From: UBA6170 sp942491385 | GTDB taxonomy: Bacteria > Chloroflexota > Anaerolineae > Anaerolineales > Anaerolineaceae | Assembly: GCA_942491385.1 (NCBI GenBank) | Contig: CALOAF010000008.1 | Location: 248,001 to 312,000, forward strand | Reading direction: 5' to 3' | Length of the DNA: 64,000 nucleotides | Shown here: positions 36,013 to 45,577 of the stretch, one piece after another | Layout of the letters: each line of letters begins with the position of its first letter | Numbering within the stretch: position 1 is the first letter of the stretch | Notes under the pieces: generated by a model | The model's input: only the letters and a program-made list of their open reading frames with translations | What the model was told of the DNA's origin: nothing | Databases searched by the model: none | Position numbers and translations under genes: made by a program

Positions 36013-39000
36013 AACGCTTGCTTTTTGTTGTAAATATCTTGTTAGTATTTTCACTTTTGTTGAGTTCTTGTGCGTCAAAGAGTGAGGTAGAAGAGGTGAT
36101 CTCACCAACCTCGACGGTTGAACAAGAATTCGCAACTCAAGTACCTGCGATTGAAGAGGACGATGATGAAGATGTTTTGTACCTAAATTTAATCTGGCAC
36201 CAACATCAACCTCTCTATTACAAAAATGGCGAAGGTGTATATACAAGACCCTGGGTTAGAGTTCATGCTACCAAAGATTATTACGACATGGCTTCGATTC
36301 TGAAAGAATATCCAGAAGTAAAATTGACATTCAACCTGACTCCCGTTTTGATAAAACAACTCGAGGATTATTCAAAAAATGGTGCTATTGACCTTTATTG
36401 GCAATATGCAATGATTCCAGCCGATGAATTGACTGCCGAGCAGAAGGAATTCATTCTCTCCCGATTTTTTGATGCAAATTGGGACAATATCATTGCAAGA
36501 TTTCCCCGCTATCATGAATTATTAAATAAACGGGGTGGCTCCAGTAAAGAAGAGATTCAAAAGGCTACAGAAAGTTTTACCGATAATGAAATCCGAGATT
36601 TACAAATCTGGTTTAATTTAGCCTGGTTCGATCCGGATTTTCTTGGGATGGAGCCTTTGAAATCACTGGTTGAAAAACAAGAAAATTTTTCAGAAGATGA
36701 TAAACAGATTTTGTTTGAGGAGGCTTTAAGGGTAATTGGGGATATAGTTCCTATTCATAAACAATTGCAGGATGACGGACAAATTGAAGTGATCACCACA
36801 CCATATGCTCACCCGATATTGCCTTTGATCATCGATTCGAGTTTAGCTGGAATTGGCAATCCCACTACCGACTTGCCTACAAAGTTCAGTTACCCTCAGG
36901 ATGCTCTGGTTCAGCTTGAGAAGAGTGTTGAAATTTATAAATCCAATTATGGACGGCCTCCCCAAGGTTTATGGCCAGGGGAAGGTTCGGTCGCACAAAT
37001 AATGGTTCCGTTTGTCTTAAAAGCAGGATATAGCTGGATGGCAACCGGTGAACCTGTTTTGGCAAAATCTTTGGGAATTGGAAGTTTTACAAGAGATGGG
37101 AAAGAAACGGTTAATGAAGCGGATCTATTATACCGACCTTATTTTGTAAGGAATAAAGAAGGAGATAAGTTAGCTGTATTTTTTAGAGACGGAAATCTAT
37201 CTGACAAAATAGGATTTACGTATTCCGGAGTTTCGGGAGAAGGGGCAGCAAAAGATTTACTCTATCGTCTTGATAATATACGGGAAAAAATGAAATCTGA
37301 AGGTTCGGATGGGCCACATATTGTATCAATCGTTGTCGATGGTGAAAACGCCTGGGAATATTATGAGAATGATGGGAAGGCATTTTTCCATGCATTGTAT
37401 AAAGCCTTATCGGAAAGTGAAACAATAAAAACAATCACACCCTCTGAATATTTGGAAAAATTTCCTGAACAGCACGAAATTGAGGATTTATTCCCCGGTG
37501 CCTGGTTCAGTCCAAATTATGATACCTGGATCGGAGAAGCTGAAGAAAATCAAGCATGGGAGTATCTGCGACAAACTCGCGAAGTTTTAGCTAAATATGA
37601 TGTCAGTAAAATGAGAAAAGCTTCTCCTGAAGCGATTGCTACTGCACAGGATTTCATGTACCTAGCAGAAGGTTCGGATTGGTTTTGGTGGTATGGTGCT
37701 GATCAGGATTCAGGGCAGGACGCTTATTTTGATGAAGGTTTTAGAGCACTATTGAGGAACGTATTTCTAGCATTAGGAGAGCCGGTACCAACATTCGTTG
37801 ATATCCCAATTATTCAAGCCAAGCCAATTTCTGCGAACACACCGATAATTGGGCTTAGCAGCCCGGTTGTGGATGGACTGGTAAGTGTTGGCGAGTGGGA
37901 TAATGCTGGTTCTTATAATGGTGAAGAAGGCGCAGTTTTGAAAAGCGTTCAATTCACACAAGATGAGAAAAACATTTTTTTCTGATTGACTCTTCTGATT
38001 TTACTGAAGACACTAGTATTGGTGTTTATCTAAAATCACCTCGTGGAGCATTTGCCGGTTTTCCTTTTACGAATTATTATAATGGCGAATCGAGACTTTT
38101 AGGAGTACCTTTAACCCATCTTTTTGAATGGTCTCCTGGAGGTCTAACCTATTATTCAGCCTCACCAGAAGGTTGGCATCCAGAAGATAATGTTTTAGCA
38201 GAGGCAAAAGCAGTAGATTTGCTTGAGATAGCCATTCCATTTGATATTTTTGGGGAGTTGGAAACCGGTGATGAGATTCAATTCATTCTTGTTGATGAGA
38301 CATCCGGGACAAGACTTCCAGAAAATGGACCTGGTCAAATAATTGTGCCTGACTTGGGATTATCAACGGTAATTTTAGAGGTTAATGATCCAGAAGGAGA
38401 TGATTACGGTCCCGGAACTTATACTTATCCAACCGATAGTGTGATACCTGCGAAAGCTTACGACTTAAAATCGTTTCGTGTAGCTTACGATGACAACAAT
38501 ATCATATTTAAACTTGAATTGTTTGGTCCTATTCCCAATCCCTGGGGATCACCCAATAATCTTGCGATTCAAACCCTGGATATTTATATTGATGTCGATC
38601 CTGGTAATAGTACAGGAGCAAGGAAATTGTTGCCCGGAAGAAATTTATCATTGGCTGAAGGTGATGGATGGGATTATGCCATCTGGGCTGAGGGATGGAC
38701 ACCTCAGATTCTCAGCCCTGACACGAATACTTTAGAACCAAAAGAGATTTCAACAGCTGATTATAAAATTATTGTTGATCCCGCTGGAAGAAGTGTGACA
38801 GTACGTGTCGCGAAAACCTTATTTGGTGATAGCGATCCGGCAAACTGGGGATATGCAGCGATTGTGATGGGACAGGAAGGCTATCCATCTTCAGGGGTGT
38901 GGAGGATTCGAGATGTAGAAGAAAATTCTGCCCAGTGGAGATTTGGGGGAGCAGGGAAGACAACCAATCATACGCGAGTTATTGATATGATTTGGCCGGA

Positions 39001-39112
39001 TGGTATATCACCAACCCAAATAGAAATGCTCTCAACTTTTCCACCCAGCTCAGCAACAGCAGATCAATTAGGCCCGGATGATTACGCTGTCATCGAATTG
39101 CTTGTGCCGTAA
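36009..39112 (+). CDS. GH57 amylopullulanase-like lipoprotein with C-terminal glucodextranase-type domain, frameshifted
   Basis: A lipoprotein (lipobox LSSC, Cys at about residue 22) with the GH57 motif WHQHQP near residue 60 and YAHPILPL near 265. Likely catalytic residues are E325 in WPGEGSV (nucleophile) and D444 in VDGENAWEYY (acid/base), as in amylopullulanases. The frame stops at TGA 37983-37985 just after a T7 run. Its continuation, beginning LIDSSDFTED, is open in the next frame to 39112 and encodes a carbohydrate-binding-like sheet plus a glucodextranase C-like domain (DPEGDDYGPGTYTYP). One extra T gives a 1034-residue protein. GGAGGA at 35999-36004 supports ATG 36009, overlapping the previous stop by ATGA. 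Cause of the shift: error, mutation or recoding at T-TTT-TTC. Confidence 0.88.
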
Positions 39113-39168
39113 AAAATGAAATAATCGAATTTAAATGTATAGAATTTTAAAGGCAATAGATTCGATTG

Positions 39169-39177
39169 TGGTATGAT
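39169..39177 (+). promoter_or_regulatory. Extended -10 promoter for the nucleoside kinase gene
   Basis: TGGTATGAT (TGn plus TATGAT) about 32 bases before ATG 39209. It overlaps the upstream in-frame ATG at 39173, which argues that translation starts at 39209. Confidence 0.5.
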
Positions 39178-39208
39178 TTTCGTCTACAAAAATGTTGAGG
39201 AGTGCTTG

Positions 39209-40930
39209 ATGAATGCTGTTGAATTCGTAAAACCCAGAGAAACGATTGAAATCTATTTATCTGATGGTCGAGTTATTCGGGCAAAAAGAAATTCTACTTT
39301 GGAAGAAGTTTTTCAAATATTGCCAGAGTGGAAAAATCCACCTATCGTTGGAGCAATCGTCAACGGACAATTACGAGAATTAACATATCCTATTCGGATG
39401 GATGCAGAAGTTAAGATACTCAATATGTCTAACGTGGATGGTGCCAGAATATACCGACGGTCATTGACTTTTTTGCTGGAAGCTGCCTTTCAGGAAATTT
39501 TTCCTGAAGCAAAAGTGACGATTGATCATGCTGTTGCGTCTGGTGGATTTTATTGTCAGATAGATGGTTTTGATCATTTTTCTGAAGATGACATACGACA
39601 TCTTGAGCAACACATGAAGGAAATTGTTAAAGCAGATAAAAAATTTGAAAGAAAAGAAGTTCCACTTTCAGAAGCTATTGATTATTTCAAACAGAAACAA
39701 CAATTTGATAAAATTCGGTTATTAAAATATCGTACCAAACCTCATCTTGTGCTTTACCAATTGGGAGATCAGAAAGACTATCATCATGGGTACATGGTGC
39801 CATCGAGTGGTTATTTGGAGTGTTTTAAATTGATCTGGATGACACCTCAGGCGTTTATTTTGCAGTATCCTCGACGTCGGTCCCCAATGATGCTCGAGCC
39901 TATACCCGAGAATCAACAATTATTAGCTACATTTCGTCAATACGGTTCCTGGTTGAAACGCTTAGGTGTGGATAATGTAGGGGGGTTGAATGATGCCATT
40001 CAGGAAAAAAGAATTAGAGAAATTATTCTTGTTTCTGAAGCGTTCCACGAAATGAGAATTGCTGACATTGCCAGAAGAATCTCAGCAGATACACGAAAAA
40101 AGAGAATTGTACTAATTGCCGGCCCTAGTTCTTCCGGAAAGACCACTTTCTCTAAACGATTATCTGTTCAATTACTGGCCCAGGGTATATCACCCTTCCC
40201 TCTTGAAATGGATAATTATTTTGTGGATCGAGAACTGACCCCGAAGGATGAAAAAGGTGAGTTTGATTTTGAGTCAATTGACGCTCTTAACCGCTCATTA
40301 TTGGAAGATCACATTTCCCGGTTGATAAACGGAGAAGAGGTGCAACTTCCAAAATTTAATTTTAAAGAGGGGAAAAGCTACCCAGGAGAGGTGGTTCAGT
40401 TAGAGCCAGATCAGATCATTTTATTGGAAGGAATCCATGGGTTAAATCCTAAATTATTAGAAAAAATTCCCTCCGAACAGACCTTCAGAATCTATATTTC
40501 CTGCTTAACGCAGCTTAACCTGGATCGACATAATCGCATATCCACTACTGATACACGTCTGATTCGCAGAATCGTAAGAGATGCCCGTGAGCGGGGATAT
40601 TCAGCTTATGACACCATCAAACGCTGGGAATCGGTTGGCCGGGGAGAGAAACGACATATTTTCCCATACCAGGATAATGCGGATGAAGTGATGAATTCGG
40701 CACTGGTATATGAGCTGTCTGCACTAAAACCATTTGTCGAACCTCTTTTGCGGCAGGTTCCATTTGGCACTTATGAGTATGTTGAAGCTAAACGGATCTT
40801 ATCTTTTTTGGAGTGGTTCCTGACAAATGACACCGAAATGATTCCAGACAATTCGATTTTGCAGGAATTCTTAGGCTCATCGATTCTTAAAGAATTCAAA
40901 CTATGGAATACGAATAGGATTGAAAAATAA
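39209..40930 (+). CDS. Uridine kinase-like nucleoside kinase with N-terminal TGS/ThrRS-like domain
   Basis: About 573 residues. Residues 1-70 resemble a TGS domain (IEIYLSDGRVIRAKRNSTLEEV). Residues 80-250 resemble the second N-terminal domain of threonyl-tRNA synthetase, including HHGYMVPSSGYL. The C-terminal half is a phosphoribulokinase/uridine-kinase P-loop domain with GPSSSGKTT (residues 305-313), EMDNYFVDRE and LLEGIHGLNP. Proteins of this architecture are annotated as nucleoside kinase; the physiological substrate and the role of the ThrRS-like part are not settled. GAGGAG sits 6 bases before ATG 39209; the longer start at 39173 lies on the -10 box. It is the only gene of its transcript and ends in a terminator. 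Confidence 0.88.
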   Translation: MNAVEFVKPRETIEIYLSDGRVIRAKRNSTLEEVFQILPEWKNPPIVGAIVNGQLRELTYPIRMDAEVKILNMSNVDGARIYRRSLTFLLEAAFQEIFPEAKVTIDHAVASGGFYCQIDGFDHFSEDDIRHLEQHMKEIVKADKKFERKEVPLSEAIDYFKQKQQFDKIRLLKYRTKPHLVLYQLGDQKDYHHGYMVPSSGYLECFKLIWMTPQAFILQYPRRRSPMMLEPIPENQQLLATFRQYGSWLKRLGVDNVGGLNDAIQEKRIREIILVSEAFHEMRIADIARRISADTRKKRIVLIAGPSSSGKTTFSKRLSVQLLAQGISPFPLEMDNYFVDRELTPKDEKGEFDFESIDALNRSLLEDHISRLINGEEVQLPKFNFKEGKSYPGEVVQLEPDQIILLEGIHGLNPKLLEKIPSEQTFRIYISCLTQLNLDRHNRISTTDTRLIRRIVRDARERGYSAYDTIKRWESVGRGEKRHIFPYQDNADEVMNSALVYELSALKPFVEPLLRQVPFGTYEYVEAKRILSFLEWFLTNDTEMIPDNSILQEFLGSSILKEFKLWNTNRIEK

Positions 40931-40932
40931 AA

Positions 40933-40970
40933 TAAAAGAGGTTTATCTGTATTCGGATAACCCTCTTTTA
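40933..40970. terminator. Bidirectional terminator between convergent genes
   Basis: TAAAAGAGGTTTATC pairs with GGATAACCCTCTTTTA (one mismatch), and A/T runs lie on both sides. It is placed between the kinase gene (+) and the aminotransferase gene (-). Confidence 0.85.
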
Positions 40971-40986
40971 TATCTGACAGGTTCTT

Positions 40987-42204
40987 TTAGCAAATAGTAT
41001 CTTTTATTGTTTCTGCCAATCTTTGAATTCCAAGCCTGATCATGTCTGGTTTTGCATTGGAGAAATTTAAACGCATTGTATTATGTCCACCACCATTGGG
41101 AAAAAATGAATAGCCAGGAACAAAAGCGACTTTTTTCTCAACCGCTATTGCAAATAGATCTCTGGTATTACATTCTTCTGGAAGAGTTGCCCACAAGAAA
41201 AGCCCACCCAGCGGTCTTGTCCACTTGACACCTTCAGGCATATTTTTTTCTAATTCCTCTAACATGATATCCCGTCGTTCTTTATAGACTGAGTTGATTC
41301 GCTTGATATGATCATCAATAAAACCTTTCCGGCCAACTTCATATGCTACATATTGATTAAATGTGGATGTATGTAGATCAGTACCTTGCTTGGCCATGAC
41401 CAATTTTTGGATGATTTCAGGTGTTGCGACTACCCAGGCGAGACGGATACCAGGTGCCAGAATCTTTGAAAAAGTGCTCAGATAAATGACATTTCCGTGG
41501 TATGAACCATTGTTACCATGTAACTGGTCATCTAGGTATTCCAAAGTTGGAATATGTTTGCCTTCAAAGCGCAGTTGTCCATAGGGATCATCCTCAATAA
41601 TGGGGACACCATACCGATCAGCCAATTCGACTAATTTATGCCTACGTTCTAATGATAAGGTGCCTCCTGATGGATTTTGAAAATTGGGTAAAATATACAT
41701 AAATTTTGGGCCAGCCCGTAAAGCCATTTCTAACTTGTCAACTTGAATACCATTTTCATCCACTGGTACTGTGACATATTGGGCATTATACGTATTCCAG
41801 GCCTGTAAAGCCCCTAAATAAGTGGGGGATTCTACCAGAATTCTATCTCCTGGATTTATGAAGATTTTTCCCAGTAAATCTAAAGCTTGTTGAGATCCAC
41901 TTGTTATCATAATGTTGTCGGCTGTGACTTTTATGCCATATTGATTCGAATGGCGTGAAATCATTTCACGTAATGGTAAATATCCGTCTGTTGTGCCATA
42001 TTGTAATGCTTCTGGTCCATGTTGTTCTAAAACACGAATACAGGCTTCTTTAAATTCCTCAACAGGAAAGATTTCAGGAGCAGGCATACCACCTGCAAAG
42101 GAAATAACATCAGGCATCTGTGTAATCTTCAGTAACTCTCGTATGGCAGAACCTGTCATTGAATTTGTTCTTAAAGCGTAACGATCATCCCATAAAGTCT
42201 GCAT
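40987..42204 (-). CDS. PLP-dependent aminotransferase, class I/II (2-aminoadipate/aromatic type)
   Basis: A 405-residue fold-type I aminotransferase. Features are TSGSQQALDLLGK near residue 101, NFQNPSGG near 174, EDDPYGQLRF (residues 204-213), the Schiff-base lysine K247 in LSTFSKILAPG, and a C-terminal RLNFSNA arginine site. The pattern matches the LysN/AroH-like group, which transaminates 2-aminoadipate, aromatic or branched amino acids. No lysine- or aromatic-pathway gene is nearby, so the substrate is open. No MocR helix-turn-helix is attached. The ATG follows AAAGGAG. It shares the - strand with glyA-gcvT, but a terminator lies between them. Confidence 0.88.
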   Translation of the reverse strand: MQTLWDDRYALRTNSMTGSAIRELLKITQMPDVISFAGGMPAPEIFPVEEFKEACIRVLEQHGPEALQYGTTDGYLPLREMISRHSNQYGIKVTADNIMITSGSQQALDLLGKIFINPGDRILVESPTYLGALQAWNTYNAQYVTVPVDENGIQVDKLEMALRAGPKFMYILPNFQNPSGGTLSLERRHKLVELADRYGVPIIEDDPYGQLRFEGKHIPTLEYLDDQLHGNNGSYHGNVIYLSTFSKILAPGIRLAWVVATPEIIQKLVMAKQGTDLHTSTFNQYVAYEVGRKGFIDDHIKRINSVYKERRDIMLEELEKNMPEGVKWTRPLGGLFLWATLPEECNTRDLFAIAVEKKVAFVPGYSFFPNGGGHNTMRLNFSNAKPDMIRLGIQRLAETIKDTIC

Positions 42205-42242
42205 TCTAAACTCCTTTTAAATTTAGTCCCTTGATATTTTAC

Positions 42243-42275
42243 AAAAAATCAGGGATGGTAGAAAACCATCCCTGT
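42243..42275 (-). terminator. Terminator after glyA-gcvT
   Basis: CAGGGATGGT and ACCATCCCTG form a perfect 10-base-pair stem with a 5-base loop (42250-42274), followed on the - strand by ATTTTTTG. It is placed directly after the fusion gene. Confidence 0.9.
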
Positions 42276-42280
42276 TGGAA

Positions 42281-45200
42281 TTATAATTTTGCAAATCTTG
42301 AAACAATAATCGCTGGCGAGGGAAGTTTCACCCGATCGCCTTGTGACAATAAATTAGGTAGTTTCCCAATATTATCCGGTGCGCCTTGATAAATGTAAAT
42401 CACCGCACCATCTTCATTAGCTTTCTCTTCAATAAATGCCTGTCCAGTCAGGTAGCCTTCGGAATCAATTGCGCAGCTGGTGACAACACCGATGACTTTG
42501 CCTTTCTTATCGATTACCGGATCATTGTTGTGAGCCATCCGGACTCCCTTTTCCTGGAAGCGGAAACGAACGACAATGCCTTTTCGTTTGGCTTCCCTAG
42601 CAATATAAGCGTCACGGCCGATGAACCATGGTTTATACGTTTTTATAAAGCTGGCAAAATTCGCTTCAGATACGCCTAATCCTAGGTCACCACCCATTTC
42701 ATGTCCATAAAGCGGGAGACCAGCCTCAGTTCTCAAAGAATCACGAGCGCCTAAACCGCATGGTTTTAGACCCAACGGTTCGCCAGCTTCCATCAATGCA
42801 TCCCAAAAAACTGGAGCTTGATCGGGGTGAATAAATAGCTCAAAAGCCATTTTTTCGCCTGTATAACCGGTTCTGGATACTACAAGGTCGAATTCACCTA
42901 CAATAGCTTCACACAACTCTGTACGCTTCAATTTCATTATTCGTTTTCGAGTATCTGAATCAGTACACAGCGCAAGTAAAATATCTCTTGATTTGGGTCC
43001 CTGGAGTGCTATATCAACCCGCATTTCTGAGCCAGCTGAGCGATCTCGTAAATTACGCAGAACGACATTTTTTCCAAACGCAGTTGCGCCGGGTCTGGTG
43101 GAATCTACCATTACTTTTCCGTCTTTGACGGCATTCAACCAAGCCCAATCCTTATCATCATTCGAAGCGTTTACAACAACCAGATAGACTTCTTTTTGCC
43201 TACGATAGACTAATAAGTCATCAATCACATTTGCATCAACGGTAAGGAGGTGGGTATAGCAGGATTGACCGATATCCAACGCCTCAATATCGTTACCACA
43301 GACACTGTCCAAGAATGTTACTGCATCGGGACCTTCTGCCTGATAAACACCCATATGGGAAACATCAAATAGACCTGCTGCTTTGCGGGTAGCCATATGT
43401 TCTTCGGTAACCGAAGTATACCAAACTGGCATTTCCCAGCCGGCAAATGGAATGATCTTTGCGCCTAATTTGACATGGTTATCATAAAGTGATGTGCGTT
43501 TGAGTTGATCGGATTCACGTTCAACCCAATCGAATTTTGGTTTATCAGGAAAAATGTTTGACATCTCAGAGTGGCCGACAAAAAACGGTTTTGTAACAGA
43601 AATATCTGCTTTTTCAAGTGTAAAATCAGAGACAATCAAAGATTCTTTGATGATGATTGGCCCTGGTAAACGTCGATGAAGATCTTCATCAAAATAAATG
43701 TATCCATCTGAAAGATCCCGCAGCCAGGTTGCTGCCAAATTTCCTTTGGAAACATTGGTTGTAAAGCGGAAATGATATGGGCTGACACATGTGATAACAC
43801 CATTGATTTGTTCACCGTCGGTGTATAAGTAGGTCAGTTGTTCTTCACCAGGTTTGAGAGATTCAACATTGCTGGCAAAAACATAATTTACAAAATGCCG
43901 GATACCTTTCCCAGTTAGATCATATCCAATATTTCCATTAATTCCTTTCGGTAGTTCATCCAGATAATAAAAGTGAGGATAACCGTGAATTGAAATTTCG
44001 GGATCCACACCAACTTTTTCAACTAGTTTCCGAACACGTATCTTGGCATCTTCAAGGACTTTAAAATCAACTTTCGCCCTTTGAACCGGGCCTTTACGGG
44101 ATTCAATGCTGTAAGGCGTGGTAGCAAATAAGACGTCTGCAATAATGTCAGCAACCATAACCATATCAATTTCATCCAATCCTCGTTGTGTCATCCAGGG
44201 AGTTCCATAGCGTACACCTGATGCATTGAAAGCGCTCTTGTCACCCGGGATTGTGTTTCTGTTCATTACCAAGCCGACTATATCCAGGATTCTGGCCGCT
44301 AGATCTCCTGAGAGAGATGTGCCATCCGGTCCTTTGATGGTGCTGACATCAATATTTCCCAGATGTGTATTGGTGCCTTTGAACGGGATGCGCAGCCCCC
44401 GTTTTTCCAGATGATTGGTTAATACCTGGTTGTTTTTTACGATTTGCTCCTGTAATTTCTTAAATTCTGGTGATTTTGCTAACTTGAAGGTTGCTGCCAA
44501 TGCAGCAATAGCATGAACGTGAGGACCTCCCTGTTCACCAGGAAATACACCGCGATCAATCTTTTTTGCAAGAGATGCATTATCAGTGATAATACAGGCT
44601 CCACGGGGGCCACAAAGCGTTTTATGGGTCGTGAAGGTAATTACGTGCGCAAAACCTACCGGACTGGGGATGATGGCAGCAGCTACCAAACCTGCAATAT
44701 GAGATATATCAGCTAAGAGATACGCACCGACTGAATCAGCAATTTCCCGGAATTTTCGCCAATCTGGCACATATGGATATGAGGAATAACCGGCGATAAT
44801 GATCTTAGGTTTATGTTCATTGGCTAAAGCTGCGACCTGATCATAATTAATCTGTTCCGTTTCCGGATCGACAGTGTAATGGATTGCGTTGAATAGTTTT
44901 CCTGAGCGATTGACAGAAGAACCATGGGTGAGATGACCACCATGCAATAAATTCATGCCCATGATGGTGTCACCAGGGGTAATTAAGTGATAGACCGCAT
45001 TGTTTGCCGGTGCGCCAGAAAGCGGCTGAACGTTCACAAATAAATTATCTGGCGATACTCCATTTGTAGCAAAAACTTCAGCACACCGACGGGCGGCTAA
45101 AGACTCAACAATATCTGCATATTCGACGCCTTTATAATAGCGTGGATCTGAATAACGGCGATAATAAGCGAGCTGTTCATCATAATCCAGAATCTCATCT

Positions 45201-45412
45201 TCATTCATCAAACGCATGCGGTCATCAGGATACCCCTCTGCGTATATATTTTGAAAAACAGATCCCAGCGCATTGCGGACAGCAGCTGGTGCAGTGCTCT
45301 CACTCGGAATCAGAATCAACTTTCGGTTTTGTCGTTCTGCTTCAATTTGAATCAGTTCTGAAACATCCGGATCTAGATCACTGAGATCACCGCGAAATAG
45401 AAAATCAGTCAT
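42281..45412 (-). CDS. glyA-gcvT: Serine hydroxymethyltransferase fused to aminomethyltransferase (GlyA-GcvT)
   Basis: 1043 residues. Residues 1 to about 470 are serine hydroxymethyltransferase: YAEGYP at 57-62, PLP-site D235 and H238 in ADISHIAG, and catalytic K264 in TTHKTLCGPRG. An insertion of about 27 residues follows YAEGYP. Residues about 640-1043 are GcvT, with FAGWEMPVWY, LFDVSHMG, SRTGYTGE and GLGARDSLRTEAGLPLYGHE. The linker (about 475-620) itself resembles a degenerate GcvT-type half domain. Both activities share methylene-tetrahydrofolate, so the fusion couples serine-glycine exchange with glycine cleavage. gcvH and gcvP are not in the window. AGGAG lies before the ATG. I see no glycine riboswitch in the 165-base upstream gap. 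Confidence 0.95.
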   Translation of the reverse strand: MTDFLFRGDLSDLDPDVSELIQIEAERQNRKLILIPSESTAPAAVRNALGSVFQNIYAEGYPDDRMRLMNEDEILDYDEQLAYYRRYSDPRYYKGVEYADIVESLAARRCAEVFATNGVSPDNLFVNVQPLSGAPANNAVYHLITPGDTIMGMNLLHGGHLTHGSSVNRSGKLFNAIHYTVDPETEQINYDQVAALANEHKPKIIIAGYSSYPYVPDWRKFREIADSVGAYLLADISHIAGLVAAAIIPSPVGFAHVITFTTHKTLCGPRGACIITDNASLAKKIDRGVFPGEQGGPHVHAIAALAATFKLAKSPEFKKLQEQIVKNNQVLTNHLEKRGLRIPFKGTNTHLGNIDVSTIKGPDGTSLSGDLAARILDIVGLVMNRNTIPGDKSAFNASGVRYGTPWMTQRGLDEIDMVMVADIIADVLFATTPYSIESRKGPVQRAKVDFKVLEDAKIRVRKLVEKVGVDPEISIHGYPHFYYLDELPKGINGNIGYDLTGKGIRHFVNYVFASNVESLKPGEEQLTYLYTDGEQINGVITCVSPYHFRFTTNVSKGNLAATWLRDLSDGYIYFDEDLHRRLPGPIIIKESLIVSDFTLEKADISVTKPFFVGHSEMSNIFPDKPKFDWVERESDQLKRTSLYDNHVKLGAKIIPFAGWEMPVWYTSVTEEHMATRKAAGLFDVSHMGVYQAEGPDAVTFLDSVCGNDIEALDIGQSCYTHLLTVDANVIDDLLVYRRQKEVYLVVVNASNDDKDWAWLNAVKDGKVMVDSTRPGATAFGKNVVLRNLRDRSAGSEMRVDIALQGPKSRDILLALCTDSDTRKRIMKLKRTELCEAIVGEFDLVVSRTGYTGEKMAFELFIHPDQAPVFWDALMEAGEPLGLKPCGLGARDSLRTEAGLPLYGHEMGGDLGLGVSEANFASFIKTYKPWFIGRDAYIAREAKRKGIVVRFRFQEKGVRMAHNNDPVIDKKGKVIGVVTSCAIDSEGYLTGQAFIEEKANEDGAVIYIYQGAPDNIGKLPNLLSQGDRVKLPSPAIIVSRFAKL

Positions 45413-45577
45413 TTTTGTCTCCTGTTTATAAATTTATTTGATAACAATCACCAATATGAATTTGCATTCACAAAAGTCAATGAATTGCTTCTCATTCTTA
45501 TTGTAGAAAACCTAAGGCTAATGGTCAAGTAAAGTATGTAATCTAATTATTATCATTTATCTTTTCAATTCGAAGGA

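Noticed and set aside
37983..37985. TGA in the GH57 gene as a selenocysteine codon
   Set aside because: Reading through in the same frame does not join the downstream domain; the continuation is in another frame, so frameshift explains it and Sec does not.
45413..45577. Glycine riboswitch upstream of glyA-gcvT
   Set aside because: The gap is short and AT-rich, and I could not find the conserved glycine aptamer segments.
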